DNA of 64,000 nucleotides from Atrichornis clamosus. Lineage: Eukaryota; Chordata; Aves; Passeriformes; Menuridae. The stretch covers positions 1 through 64,000 of the forward strand of contig WBMZ01002991.1 of NCBI GenBank assembly GCA_013400975.1, in the 5' to 3' direction. Position 1 is the first letter of the stretch. The number at the start of each line of letters is the position of its first letter. The translations under genes and the position numbers were made by a program. The notes under the pieces were generated by a model, which did not search any database, had not been told where the DNA came from, and saw only the letters and a list, made by a program, of their open reading frames with translations. This document shows positions 1-10,800 of the stretch, one piece after another.

Positions 1-227
1 CCCGGAGCCCCCGCCCGCCCTCTCGGCGGCGCGGGCCGCTCCCGGGACCGGCGCTTCGCTCCGCTCGGCCGCGGCGCTGACGGCGAGCGGGTGTTGCAAT
101 AAATGCCTGTGTCTGGCACAGCCCGGGGCGGCGCGGCTGGGGCTCCCGCGGCGGGCGGGCTCCCTGCCCTCCGGGGCGGTGGCGAGCCCCGCCGGGCCGG
201 CCCACTGCGCGCCCCCTCCTCCGGGGC

Positions 228-233
228 CACGTG
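228..233. promoter_or_regulatory. CACGTG E-box
   Basis: A perfect palindromic E-box lies about 835 bp upstream of the predicted start site. This is the class bound by bHLH factors such as CLOCK/BMAL1, MYC/MAX and USF. One six-base match in GC-rich DNA is weak evidence alone. It is recorded because a CRE and D-box-like sites occur in the same island. Confidence 0.35.
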
Positions 234-729
234 CTAAGGGGTGAGCGAGGGTCGGGGTGGTCCCGCCCGGGGGAGACCCCGTTTCGGCTGTGAAGCTGGG
301 GCCGGCGGCCGGCACGGGGAGCCCCGGCGGCGTATTGTTCTCCCTGACAGATAACGTGATCTCGGCCAGGCGAGGGGGCGGAGGGGGGCCGGGGGAGGGA
401 GAGAAAGGAAGCGGAGGGAGGGGAGGTGGCAGGAGGATCCCGCGTCCTCGGAGGAAATTCTCAGGCCGGGAGGACGCACGGCTTGCGCACGGCAAGCCGG
501 GACTGGCTCTCCTGGGAGTTCCCTCGGTGGGGAGGGGGAGGGGAGCGGCGATCTCTGCCGGCGGGGAGAGGCCGCGGCTTCGCCCTCCGAGGCCCTGCCT
601 CCTCCGTCCGTGCCCTCCCCGGCGCACGGTGCTCCCCGCCGCTCCCGCCCCGCAAAGGCACGCACGGGCGGGCAGCGCCCAGCACCCCGCGCCCGGGATC
701 GCTCCCCGCCGCCGCGCGGGGGGACCCGG

Positions 730-737
730 TGACGTCA
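730..737. promoter_or_regulatory. Full CRE palindrome (TGACGTCA)
   Basis: A perfect eight-base cAMP response element lies about 330 bp upstream of the predicted start at 1066. CREB/ATF/CREM factors bind this sequence, and in CpG islands it often works close to a start site. A second, unseen start site nearer to it (for example around 780-850, or on the minus strand) is possible. Confidence 0.5.
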
Positions 738-1035
738 CGGGCGGCGCGCTCCCCGCGCTCGCTCCGCGCTCGCCGCCCTGTAACTTCTGTTCTGGGAAGT
801 GGTGCCAGGAATAGCCCGGCGGAGCCGCCTGCAGCGCGGAGCGCTCCCTCCCGCCGCGGCCAAGGCGGGCTGCGGCTCCCGGGCCTCCGCCTCTCCCCCG
901 TGCAACACCAGCCCCTCCGCCACTGTCAGGGAGATGGTGATGAGCCTTTCCAAAAAGAGGGAGAGGAATGACCTGCCTTAAGATAAACGCGTGAAGCGGG
1001 CGCCCCTTGGCCGCTGGAATATCTCTGTCTGTCTT

Positions 1036-1070
1036 TATATATAAAGAAGCACCGCGAGCCGCCTCACTCC
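1036..1070 (+). promoter_or_regulatory. Core promoter: TATA box plus initiator
   Basis: The TATA box TATATATAAA spans 1036-1045, and the initiator TCACTCC (1064-1070) fits the YYANWYY consensus with its A at 1066. The distance from the first T of the TATA box to the A is 30 bp, the standard spacing for RNA polymerase II. A TATA box inside a CpG island is the minority arrangement and is typical of regulated, inducible or tissue-specific genes. The start at 1066 is inferred from spacing only. Confidence 0.7.
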
Positions 1071-1180
1071 GGGCGAGCCCTTAGCAAAGGAGCAACACGA
1101 CCGCCCGGCGGGATCAGCAGCAGCAACAACAACAAGGGCACCGGGAGGGCTTCCCTCCTTCCTCCTCGGTCACTTCCCAG
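1066..1180 (+). other. Predicted non-coding first exon
   Basis: This runs from the predicted start (A1066) to a consensus donor, CCCAG|GTGAGC at 1180/1181. The 115-nt exon has no ATG, so it would be an untranslated leader. It contains a short CAG/CAA-rich stretch near 1115-1135. Two further donor-like sites downstream, CCG|GTAAGT at 1450/1451 and CTT|GTAAGT at 1619/1620, could give longer alternative first exons. No following exon could be identified with confidence, so intron 1 would be very long or the transcript may be a long non-coding RNA. The gene is not recognised. Confidence 0.5.
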
Positions 1181-2023
1181 GTGAGCAGCACTGGCTGCTG
1201 AGGGCAGCCCCCTTCTCTCTGCCCGCCGCTCGTCCCCTGTCACCGGCACCAGCTGACAGCCGCGCCGGGGCTCGGGTGCGGGGCGCCGCGGGGCTGGGGT
1301 CGGGCCGCGGCAGGCAGGGCGCTTGGCTGAGGGGGGAGGTCTGTGGCCGGCGCTCCGAGTGCCGTCAGGGGCTGCAGGGGTAAATGGAGGGCAAGGCGGC
1401 GGGAGGGCCCCGGCGGGGGAAGCCGGCGGGGCTGTAAAACCGCCGGACCGGTAAGTCACCTCTGTGGAGGCGGCTCTGGGCGCTGGCAGTCACCGGCACC
1501 ATCCCCGGGGCACCACGGCCGGTGGCCCTTCCCGCTAAGCCGGCGCAGGAGGGGGGACACGGCGGGGACAGGCCTTTGTCGGTGACACGCCGTTAGGAAA
1601 TGTGGGGAATACCCGGCTTGTAAGTGTATGCAGATGAGAAGACTGCCTTGCGTAATCCCCTCCTGCGGCGGGGAATGGGCATGGTCACCGCCGGGGAGAG
1701 GCGCCCGCGGCGGGGGGGCCAGCCCGACGGGGCTCTCTCCGCGGCCTCCGGCGCCCCGGGAGCCGGGGGGGGGCATCAGGCAGGGGGGGGCGCCCGGGGC
1801 CACCCGAGCGGCGGCGACAGCAGGCAGGGCGCCGGAGGTAGCGTAGGGAGGGAGGGGATCTGCTCCGGCTGCTAGCGCGTCCCCGCGGGGGGCGCCGGAC
1901 ACGGGGGGCGTGCGTGTGAGCGTGCGGGGAGACCCTGCACCGCGCCGGGGGTGCGTGTGTGTGAGTGCGTGTGCGCGCTCCGCCGCGGTGACTGTTCCCT
2001 GAAGTGGGTGGGACGTTGGCCCG

Positions 2024-2046
2024 TTCCGGGAATGTTCCATGACGTG
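2024..2046 (+). promoter_or_regulatory. STAT-like palindrome next to a CRE half-site
   Basis: TTCCGGGAA (2024-2032) matches the TTCNNNGAA pattern bound by STAT dimers. Seven bases downstream, ATGACGTG (2039-2046) contains a TGACG half-site of the CREB/ATF type. Both lie in presumed intron 1, about 960 bp after the predicted start. These are motif matches only. Confidence 0.3.
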
Positions 2047-2175
2047 TAAACGCCACAGGAAGGGGGTTAACGAGGGGCTCGGCCGGGGCCGCCGCCGGAT
2101 GCCTCCCTCTCTCCCTCCCTCTGTCCCTGCGCCCGCCGGCGGGGCTGCCGCGGGGGCCGGCGGGGGCACGATCCC

Positions 2176-2261
2176 TTATGTAATGCGGGGTACGTGTGCG
2201 GCCGGCGGAGATTATGTAAGCGGCACGTCCGCGCCTGTCGCATAGGATATCGCATAAGATA
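2176..2261. promoter_or_regulatory. Cluster of D-box / bZIP-like elements
   Basis: Two copies of TTATGTAA (2176-2183 and 2212-2219) lie 36 bp apart. This matches the D-box pattern bound by PAR-bZIP factors (DBP, TEF, HLF) and by the repressor NFIL3/E4BP4. Just downstream is an exact-length 12-bp tandem repeat, TCGCATAGGATA (2238-2249) then TCGCATAAGATA (2250-2261), 11 of 12 bases identical. Its GCATAAG core resembles C/EBP-type half-sites. Four AT-rich bZIP-like sites in 86 bp stand out against the surrounding GC-rich island. Factor assignment is inference. Confidence 0.45.
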
Positions 2262-3692
2262 CACCACCGCAAGCCGGCTCCGCGCCGGGAGGCGGGCAGG
2301 GGCGGCGGGCTGCCCTGCCGCGTCCCCGCCGTGTCCCCGCCGTCGGGGTCAAGCGGCGCGAGGGAGGCGGGGGAAAGCCCCGGGTTATCCCGGGTCATGC
2401 CCCGCAGCCCGCTCCGACCTTCCTGCCGGGGGCTGGCGCGAGGCACGGCCTTCCGCCTCGTGAGACGGAGCCCGAAGCGGAGGGGAAGGAGGGTGATGAT
2501 GATGTCCGTGCTGCAGGTGGTGCGTGCCTCGAGGAGCTCCGGCCCGCGGGTGGGGAAGCCGGCGGGAGGCCACGCCGCCTCTGCCCACCTGGCCCGGGGT
2601 TCCGGCCGGCCGCCGGCCAGCACGCCTTGTCTCCCTGGGCAGGCGGCCGGGGCTCGCCCCGGGACAACGATAAACCTCCTCAGAGCTTAATTTCCCGGAA
2701 AAGGGCTCTGTTTTTCTTATTAGTTGGCACTAATGTTCAAACTTTTTTTGAGCTTTTTTTTTTTTTTAATATGGTAGTTGCAGAAATGAAAGTTGTACTC
2801 AAACACTAAAGAGTTGGATTTTTTTAGACAGTAGTTTTAAAATACCTTTTAAAATTAAACTAATCGAAATACTAATAAGTTTCAGCAGAAGTATCTAGCT
2901 AAATAGTTTTCCTTCTCTCATTTTAAAATGAAGCCAAGTTTAGTATTAAACGTCTGATTTTGTACATTATTAAATAATAGAGGGGGCATAAAACATATTA
3001 TGCCAACTTAGTCAAAGGTGTTACTTTTTTTTTTTTTCCTAATGAATTTATACTGAGAATTATTATGGAAGAAGTAAATGAAGTAGTCAGGATGGCAGAA
3101 GAGAAGCATTGCTGGGTAGGTCTGTGTTTCTCTGCTTCCCGGAGCTGCGGCTGCAGGCGTGTGTTCGTGCAGCTCCCAGCGCAAGGGGGCTCCGGTCATC
3201 ATCATCATGAGTTCTGGGGACACCGGGTAGTTATAGTAATTACTAAATTAAAAGAACTAGTGGTATAACGAGGTACAAATTCAGTGGGTCCAGTTTTAAA
3301 TTCCGTTGTTGTTGTGGATTACCACTGGCTACCAGGGGAATTTGATCCTCAGGTTATCAGGACATGGTGCGGAATCCTCAATATTTTGATAGTGAAGATG
3401 ATATGCAGATATGCTAAAAAAGTGCATCTGTGTTTTAAAGATAGGAGAGCCTCTTAGGTTTGCAGCACGTGGACATATTTAGATAGATGCAGTGTAACCT
3501 GGGAATTATTTATGGTTAGATGTTAAATCTTTTCTTATCCTTCCACTCAGGAGATATTTCTGAAACTTCAGGTATGGATTATCTGAAACTTTGTTCATTA
3601 TTTTTTTACTTTGTCTATTTAAAAAAACCCCACTATCGTAGAATAGGCTGAGAGGTTTTTTTGCATGTGAGTTTTAAGAAGTTACTACTGTC

Positions 3693-3846
3693 ATTTGCAA
3701 ATGCATTTAACATTACTGTGGCTTTCAGCTGTGCAAAGGCAGCAGTGATAGAGTACAAAACGTGTAATTACTTTGTTGATTGAACAATCCGCATTTTTAA
3801 TGTTTTATAGTCTGTTGTGTTGATGTCATTTTCCAATGGCTATTGG
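3693..3846. promoter_or_regulatory. Possible enhancer: POU, SOX and CCAAT motif cluster
   Basis: Within about 150 bp there are a palindromic octamer-like ATTTGCAAAT (3693-3702), a SOX-like CTTTGTT (3771-3777), a back-to-back SOX-like ATTGAACAAT (3779-3788), and a CCAAT/ATTGG dyad with a 4-bp spacer (3833-3846). POU plus SOX sites often pair in developmental enhancers, and CCAAT dyads are NF-Y sites. The cluster lies in presumed intron 1, 2.6-2.8 kb after the predicted start. These motifs are short and AT-rich, so chance occurrence is possible. Confidence 0.25.
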
Positions 3847-5316
3847 GCATAGCAGTTCTATACATTCTGGCTAAGGTTACAAGCTAAAACCTCACTGCTA
3901 TGATTTAGAATAAAATCAAGCAGCACTTGTCCCAAAGCACAAATGTAGAGGACTTTTAGTTGTGTATCTAAGTCCAATTGTGTGGCAAAAGTGCAAAATG
4001 CTTCTTTATAAAGGCAGATTGTTAGATTCTCAAGTGACTAGATTGCCTCATATGTGAGATCTGTTTACAAACCTTCTTGTTACTATGAAGACAAAACAGA
4101 GAGCCATATGCATTCATGTGGTCCTTGCTGAATAATGGTACATGTGTCTACTTGAGTGTTTGGCGGTATATCATGTTTAGTTTATGTGGTGGCACCCTAC
4201 AAGGCTATTCTTTTTTGACTTTTAACTACTTCTACTATCATTGGCTGTACTCAGTTGTGTGAGCAAATTTATGACACTGGTCCGTGTGTTTGCAACAAAG
4301 CTGCGCTTTTTAAAGCAGTACATTTATTGTTTAGCATTTTGCCAAGCTTCTTTGTTTATTCATTTATTTAGGTGCTTGTTTTTAAAAGCATTAAGGTGAA
4401 TTGGATTTAAGCAGAAGTGAAAGTAATGAGTACTATCTGCGTGTCCCTCTGCTCACAGTTCTCGGTCAGCAGCAGGGGCAGTTACTGTTACTGCTTTTTA
4501 ATTTAACCATATTGGGTAAGGTAGTGGGAATATAGGAGCTGTGTGCCTGGCAGAAGTGGTTTACTTAGTGAAACACTGCAATACCCATCAAAGAGAAGAA
4601 TGCTTGCTATTTAAGAGTATTACTGTAGAGTATACAAGGCATAGTAACGTGTAAGTCACAGTAATGTGACTTGGGTTATGAAATATGGCATGCCATCTTT
4701 CAGATTTGACTATGGTGGGGCTTTGTAATGAGCTATGGTTGGTTATATTGATAGTTATCTATCCAGCTCTGTATGTACAGCTCAGCAGGTACTACTTTAA
4801 TGTAGTTCTTACTTGATTCTGCCTAAGAATTGCAGGTAAAATGCCAGAGCTGAGTACTAGCTTTCTCTTAGATCCCATCATAAATCAGGCCCAGGGAAAG
4901 TTGGTTCTTCATGTCAGTGGTCTTCACACAGGGTAAAGAGAAAATGTTCTACCCATTTTACCTCAGACATTAAGAAGAGCTGAATCTGTCAGCGTGTGAT
5001 TTTAAATTATTGGTCCTCCAAGCAGGAGGAATACGTAATTATTACTAATGTGCTGGGTTAAAGGCTTCAGGAAGAGTTACTTGCTAATACTTTTGGGAGT
5101 TGAATAGGAGTGTTGAGTGCAGAGGCTGCATACCATTGTTATTTGAAAAAGGTCCGATAAGTTATGAGGAAACTGCTTTAAAAATTCTTTTTTTTTTAAA
5201 GAGGCAGGTTATTTTTTCTTAAGATTTCTTAAACAACATCTCTGAAGTAGTATGTTACAGATTAAATATTTTTAAAGTTATTTGGCTTTCTCCTGTAGTT
5301 TAGCCATTTGTTGAGG

Positions 5317-5363
5317 GGTTTTTTTTGTTTGGTTGGGTTTTGTTTTGGTTTTTTTTTTCCCTT
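5317..5363. repeat. T/G-rich low-complexity tract
   Basis: A run of T stretches separated by G or GG with almost no A or C. It could be a decayed, reverse-oriented poly(A) tail or simple-sequence expansion. No retrocopy could be recognised beside it. Confidence 0.6.
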
Positions 5364-7827
5364 CAATAAGATATCTAGCAGTTCCTAAAGAAGCGAAGAA
5401 ACGGCAAGGGGAAGCATAAGGTAGATGGAAAATCGAGAATAGTAATTTTCACATGTTCAATCAGTAATGTGGGATGCTGCATTTAAATAAAGTAGCACAG
5501 AATTATCACAGAAGAATGAAAGTTTCAAGCTGGTTGTGCCATTTTGATAGGAAATAGCAGCTTTGTACAGCTTTGTTTCTCTTTTGGGTGCTTAAACAAT
5601 TTTTATAAGACTTTGCAATAACTCCTCTATTTCAGCAGGAAATATTAAAAAGTAGTTCATTTGGGCCATATTTTTCATTCTCAAGTGAAATTAGGACTTG
5701 TAAAAGTGCTGGTCTGACAGCCTGAGAGAAGAAATCCACTGTAAATAGAAGTATTAGAAATTTTTCCTTGACAACCAAGTAGCGAGCCCCTATTTGGACC
5801 TTAAGAAATCATTAGTGAAATTGAAGAATATATTAATGTCTGGAAACGTCTGGTTTTTTTTTTTTTTTTAGTTTTTTTCTTTTTACTGAAATAGCAAGTG
5901 GGAGGCACTATGCACATCTTATTTTACCATTCTGAACCTTTGTTCATAGATTAAACAATTGATTTTACCCTACCTACTCATTTGTATTAGGTTGTCCCCA
6001 GTAAGATTCGTCTCTAAGAAATCTCTCTCTCAAAGCTATGAGCGTGGAAAAGGTATGAGAGGAAATGGGTAAGGGAAACAATGTGATATAGTGTTTCCAG
6101 TTCCCCAATGTAGAATAATCGGAAGACATTCAAGTACCATATGCAATTTTGTGTGTCAAATTAAGGCTCCCTGGCCTTTTTTTATTGTCTGGTGATTAAT
6201 TTCTAGCTATCATTGATATGGTCTAAACAGAAGAGCTTCTTCTTGCTCTGAGGAAGTATTGTGGGTTCTGGGTGCTTGTTTTCATTTGTGTTTCAGGCAC
6301 ATTTTGTACATCTGCAAAATGGTCACTGTTCTCTGTATGCCAGGGTAATAGCAGTGGAGTGTGGACCACACTGGTTTTGGTCATGATATTGCTTATGTTT
6401 TTGTATCTCCTTATTCTGCACTGGATGTGTCTCTTTTACTGTTTTTTGAACCTGAATATTGCATTTTACTTGAATAAGCAAAAACCTGTGCGTGCTTTTT
6501 TCCCTGCACTTTCTCTGGATGGGAGCGTCAGGGCATACCTACCCAAAACTGTACCACTTAGATGTTTTTCTTAAAGCAATACAGTGCATAAATGTGGATT
6601 TAATTTTCTGATGTAAATGCCCCCGGTACATGGTTATACTGATATAACTAGTTTGTATAGTGGTAATACCCCTTTTCTCTGAGTTTGGTTATGCACATTC
6701 TATCTCTGTTAGTATAGACTTGGTCTGAACAGAAAAGTTGTTTCTAAATATGGCATAGAAACCACAAGTAATGTAATAATGTGGTAGGTAGTGAGTTTAT
6801 GGCCACTTCATACACACATGGGTTTGTTTTGTTGCACCTCAATTGTGTTTTACAGAAGATTATTTTAGTGTTTTGTTTTTTTCTATTAGTTGATAGTTCT
6901 GCCCTAATACGCTTAACAGAATCTAAGAAATGCAACTCTTACACAAGAAATTTAATCCTGCACATGAAACAAAAAATTGTAAAGAATATATCTGTTCTTA
7001 AACATGTAAGTTCACTTCATTGCAACTTAAGTAAGTTATAATAAACTGCTGCAGCTCTGGCTAAAATATCTGATTTACGTAAGCTGCCAAAAGGAGCGAA
7101 AAAAGGATGTACAGTATTTTTTGAAAGGCATGGGTTAATTGCTGCTGTGTCATACAGGAGAAATTCAAGGTTTGATTGCTACAGAAAGTTTCTTTTTCAG
7201 ATAGTAGTTTATTGGAAAGTCCATACAAAGAAAAGTAGGTAATTTGCATGTATAGTATATAGCATAATAGGAAAGTGAAAACTAGAGAAGCTAAAGGGAA
7301 TTGAAATTACAGTGTCAGGTGACATTTTAAAAGTAATACAGTAAAGTAGAGTTCGACCCTCTGCATAAGAAAACACTCATGAAAAAAATGAAGAAAAAAA
7401 TTCCCAAATTGTATTCTGTAATTCATAATGAAGTTTAGACTTTTGAGGCTACAGAGAATAGTACTGCTAACTGGCCTGACTGGCCTAACTTAATCCTCCC
7501 AACTTCTCCAAACCCAAGTGTGCCTGGAATTTTCTTCTGCTGGGTTCAGTGGTGGACTCTTGGAGCTTGGGTGCACTCCTTATCAAGTGATTTATGAATA
7601 TGGAGTAACGCTGAATGTTTTCTAGAAAGAAAAGTAAAAAGCTGAAAGAAAATTCTAACTGCACAGTGTGATATAATGTTGAAATGATATTACTTATTGA
7701 GCAGTTTTTCCACAGAGTAATATCTGTGCTTAGGCAGAAAGGAGCTCTATTTTTAAAAAATCAAATGGCACAGGATCAGGATTATCAAAATTAGTCTTAT
7801 TAGACAGGGGTGTTCTCTTGCATGTTG

Positions 7828-7863
7828 GTGTTTTTTGTTGGTTTTTTTTTTTTGTTTGTTTAA
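7828..7863. repeat. T-rich low-complexity tract
   Basis: Homopolymeric T runs interrupted by single or double G, like the tract at 5317. No associated mobile element is recognisable. Confidence 0.55.
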
Positions 7864-10800
7864 ATAAGTGGCCCAATCTCTGCGTTTATGTATTTTGTGT
7901 TTGTGGCTTGCATTAAAACAAAACATGTGTAGTGTGTCCAGAAAGAATAGTATGAAATAATAACCGATGTTACCCTTCCTTGACAACAAGACGTGACAGT
8001 ATTTAGTTAGAGCAAAAACTATTTAGTTTAGACCAAAGTCAGTATTCAACAGAGACTAAGTTGCTGGCATCTATTAGCAGTCTTCATAGGTCAGTGTAGT
8101 TCATTTTGAGTGTAGTCTGCTTACAAAAGTTCTAAAAGTATGTGAAGTTTTATGTTCCTTGTCTTTCAAAGACAGCTACAATAAATAGTTCAGTTAGCTG
8201 AAAAATAATATCTTTATTTGCTCTTAACTGTTGTCAATTTTTGTGAGGACAGAATGTGATTTTCTTTCTTTCTGCACAGGCAGTAACAATATAAAAGAGA
8301 CACCCCAGAGAGTAGTGCAGGTCCATGGTTCACTGACATCACTGCATGCTGACAGTGTTCAGCTGAGTCCTCTGTGACACCTGTGAAACATGGATTCATC
8401 TTGAGAGTTGGATTTCTCAAACTATTTTGTTTATGTTTAGAAAAGAAAATCAAGTACAATTAATGGTTTTCTGTAACAATAGAGATGGACCAATTTTGAC
8501 TTTTTCCCTTTTAAAATCAGTTATGTTTATGAATGCAATTTCTGAAGCTTTTTATGAAAAGTCTTTTAAGTGCATTTTTCTGAGGTAAAATAGTTCTTTA
8601 GTGAAAAAGGCATTTATCTTTGGCAGGACATTCATAGACTTCTACAGCCAAATTCCCTATCCTGTTTAAGTCAATAAAAGTTTCTACAGTTTTGTAAAAG
8701 TAGGATTAAACTATCAACTATGAGACCGTAAAGTTGGGCATCTTGATGTTGTGTGATATGATATTGAGATCACCAGGTGAGGTTGTGATACTTGGCTCTT
8801 TGAGTAAAGAGATTTTGCTTTAAAATATCTGCAAAACTCTGTGAATATAATTTCTTCCAACATTCTTACTAGAACTGTGTCAAACAAAACTTGCTGTGTG
8901 TTCCATTATTTCGTGCTTGTTCCTGCTATAGTAGCAAAATCCCTCTAAAAGTTAGTGGATGTTTTCACAGTGCTGCTTGGCCAGAATATTTGATTTCTTA
9001 AGGCTTAAATAATGGATAAGCTGCATGTATTTAATTTGTGAGGTACAGCTGAATTTTGATACAGGCTTAGCAAGATGTTGCTAATACATCTGAAGAAATC
9101 TGTGGTAAGGGTGGGAGTCATTTATATAATACGCTTGAGGAGGAAATGATGTTAGTGACATAGAAACTCACAGAAAGGTGTTTGTTTTAGGGCCAGAGTG
9201 ATTCCAAATATAGTTGCTACCTCTGCTGTTGGTTTGTATGGTGACAAGATGTTGGGAGTGAGAGGACAGTGAAGTTGTCTGTCACATTTGATATGTCATA
9301 TGTTTTTAATCTCTGATTTACTTAATTACTAATTGAATACACAAATTGTACTTATCTTTGACCTAATTTATTGTAGTGAGTAATGTTAATTATTGGTGAA
9401 AAACTTCAGAGTCATCCACACATTAGTAAAACTACTCCATGATTTGGAGTAATTAGTAGGGCAAATTTGAGTCAGCTATTTTTTCTAAACAAGTAAGGTT
9501 GTAAATTGGAACGGATATACACTAGAATGACAGGTCCTTTCTTGGTCTGGCAGGGCTTTGTTCTGTGAAATGTCAGGAGGCAAAAGGATGACATACAGTA
9601 CATTCATTTTATCTACTTTGTTTTTAGCTCAGGTCATATAGTTGTTCAGTGATTCCATTACATTAGTGATCTTTTTGTGGACAAAATGTAATCACTCTGT
9701 ATCTTACCTTTATAAGCAGGCTGGAAGGAGAGGTGAGAAAGTAATTGTGAAGGCAATGGCAGCATATCACGTCCTCCCAATTTTTCTTTCAGAGTGAGGA
9801 CAAGATGCGTTTACATGGCACCTTGGAAATACTTGTTTTGCTTCTGGGTTGTACAGATTTTCTCATTCAAGGCTGATAAACCTGAACCTTCCATGATGAG
9901 AGGTTGGACTGGACACATTCACTTGTAAAAGACAAGTGTACAAGAAGAACCTTTGCTTTAGTTTTGATCTGTGTCCTCTGTGTGATGCTTTATAGTGATG
10001 TGTCTGGTGTCTTTCTTGTTCTTCTGTAGTAACAGCAAAGTAGCTTTCAGTAGATGTACCCTGACTTTCCTTCCCTTGCTTCCCAGATCATCCTCTGCAT
10101 GGCAGGAAAGAGACACATGGGACGATGGAGTTCCTTTATGCACACCTCTCCAAAACTTCAGTGCAGCATATTTTCCGCAAATGGAGTGACCTTGAGAGAA
10201 ACCTTTTAATTTTCTTTCTCTTTCTCACTCACAACCGTATTAATTAAAGAAGAAAACATGGATGTTAAAGACACAATTTTGGATGTATGCTGTTGAGGGT
10301 GAGGCTTAGAGGGGAAGATCAATAAGATAGGGAGGGGAGGTTTGAGTGTGACTGACAGTGGATTATAATTGCCTACAGGAAATTATTTTTATCACATCAA
10401 GTCTTCCTCTAACATTGTCCTCAACCTAAAGAATTTTAGTAAAACAGTCTTCAAAATCCCTGTCCTATTGCAAGTTGTACAGGCATGTGTTGATGGGTAA
10501 CTAAGAACCTACAGAAGGCACCATCTAGGATACAGTTGTAGCATCTTCTGACTTCCAGGTTCTAACTTTGACATCTCCACAGATAGCTTTCACACAGAAT
10601 ATGATGCTTCTTACCTTGCTCAGTGCTTGAATATATTTATTTTTACATTTGCTTATGCACGGTTTTGATTCATTTGCTGTATCATTTGATCCTGGTCAAT
10701 AGTTTGAGCCACTTAACTAGCAAGCAGGGGAATAAATGAAACTAATTTTGACTGTCTCTTTCTCAGTCAAGTGAGTTGTCTGGTGAGCCAAAAGTGTAAT

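Larger units (their letters stand above)
1..2690. promoter_or_regulatory. CpG island, 5' end of an unidentified gene
   Basis: The first 2.7 kb are very GC-rich and dense in CpG. The composition changes abruptly near 2690 to AT-rich DNA with long T runs. Such islands mark vertebrate promoters. Inside it are a CACGTG E-box (228-233), a G-run tract (about 371-437), a CRE (730-737), a TATA/initiator pair (1036-1070), a short exon with a splice donor (1181), a TTCCGGGAA element (2024-2032) and two TTATGTAA elements (2176, 2212). Many overlapping open frames exist here on both strands, but they arise because GC-rich DNA has few stop codons. None resembles a known protein, so none is called. The island begins before the window, so its left limit is unknown. 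Confidence 0.85.

Noticed and set aside
257..971. Long overlapping open frames on both strands in the left CpG island
   Set aside because: GC-rich DNA has few stop codons; several frames are open at once, with Arg/Pro/Gly-rich translations and no recognised motif. Not evidence of coding.
1456..2623. Minus-strand open frames of 237 and 312 codons in the CpG island
   Set aside because: They overlap each other in different frames, contain low-complexity Pro/Arg/Ala text and cover the D-box cluster. No family recognised and no splice context.
9793..9880. Acceptor-like TTTTTCTTTCAG followed by a short open frame (plus)
   Set aside because: No donor follows before the stop codon and the translation resembles nothing.
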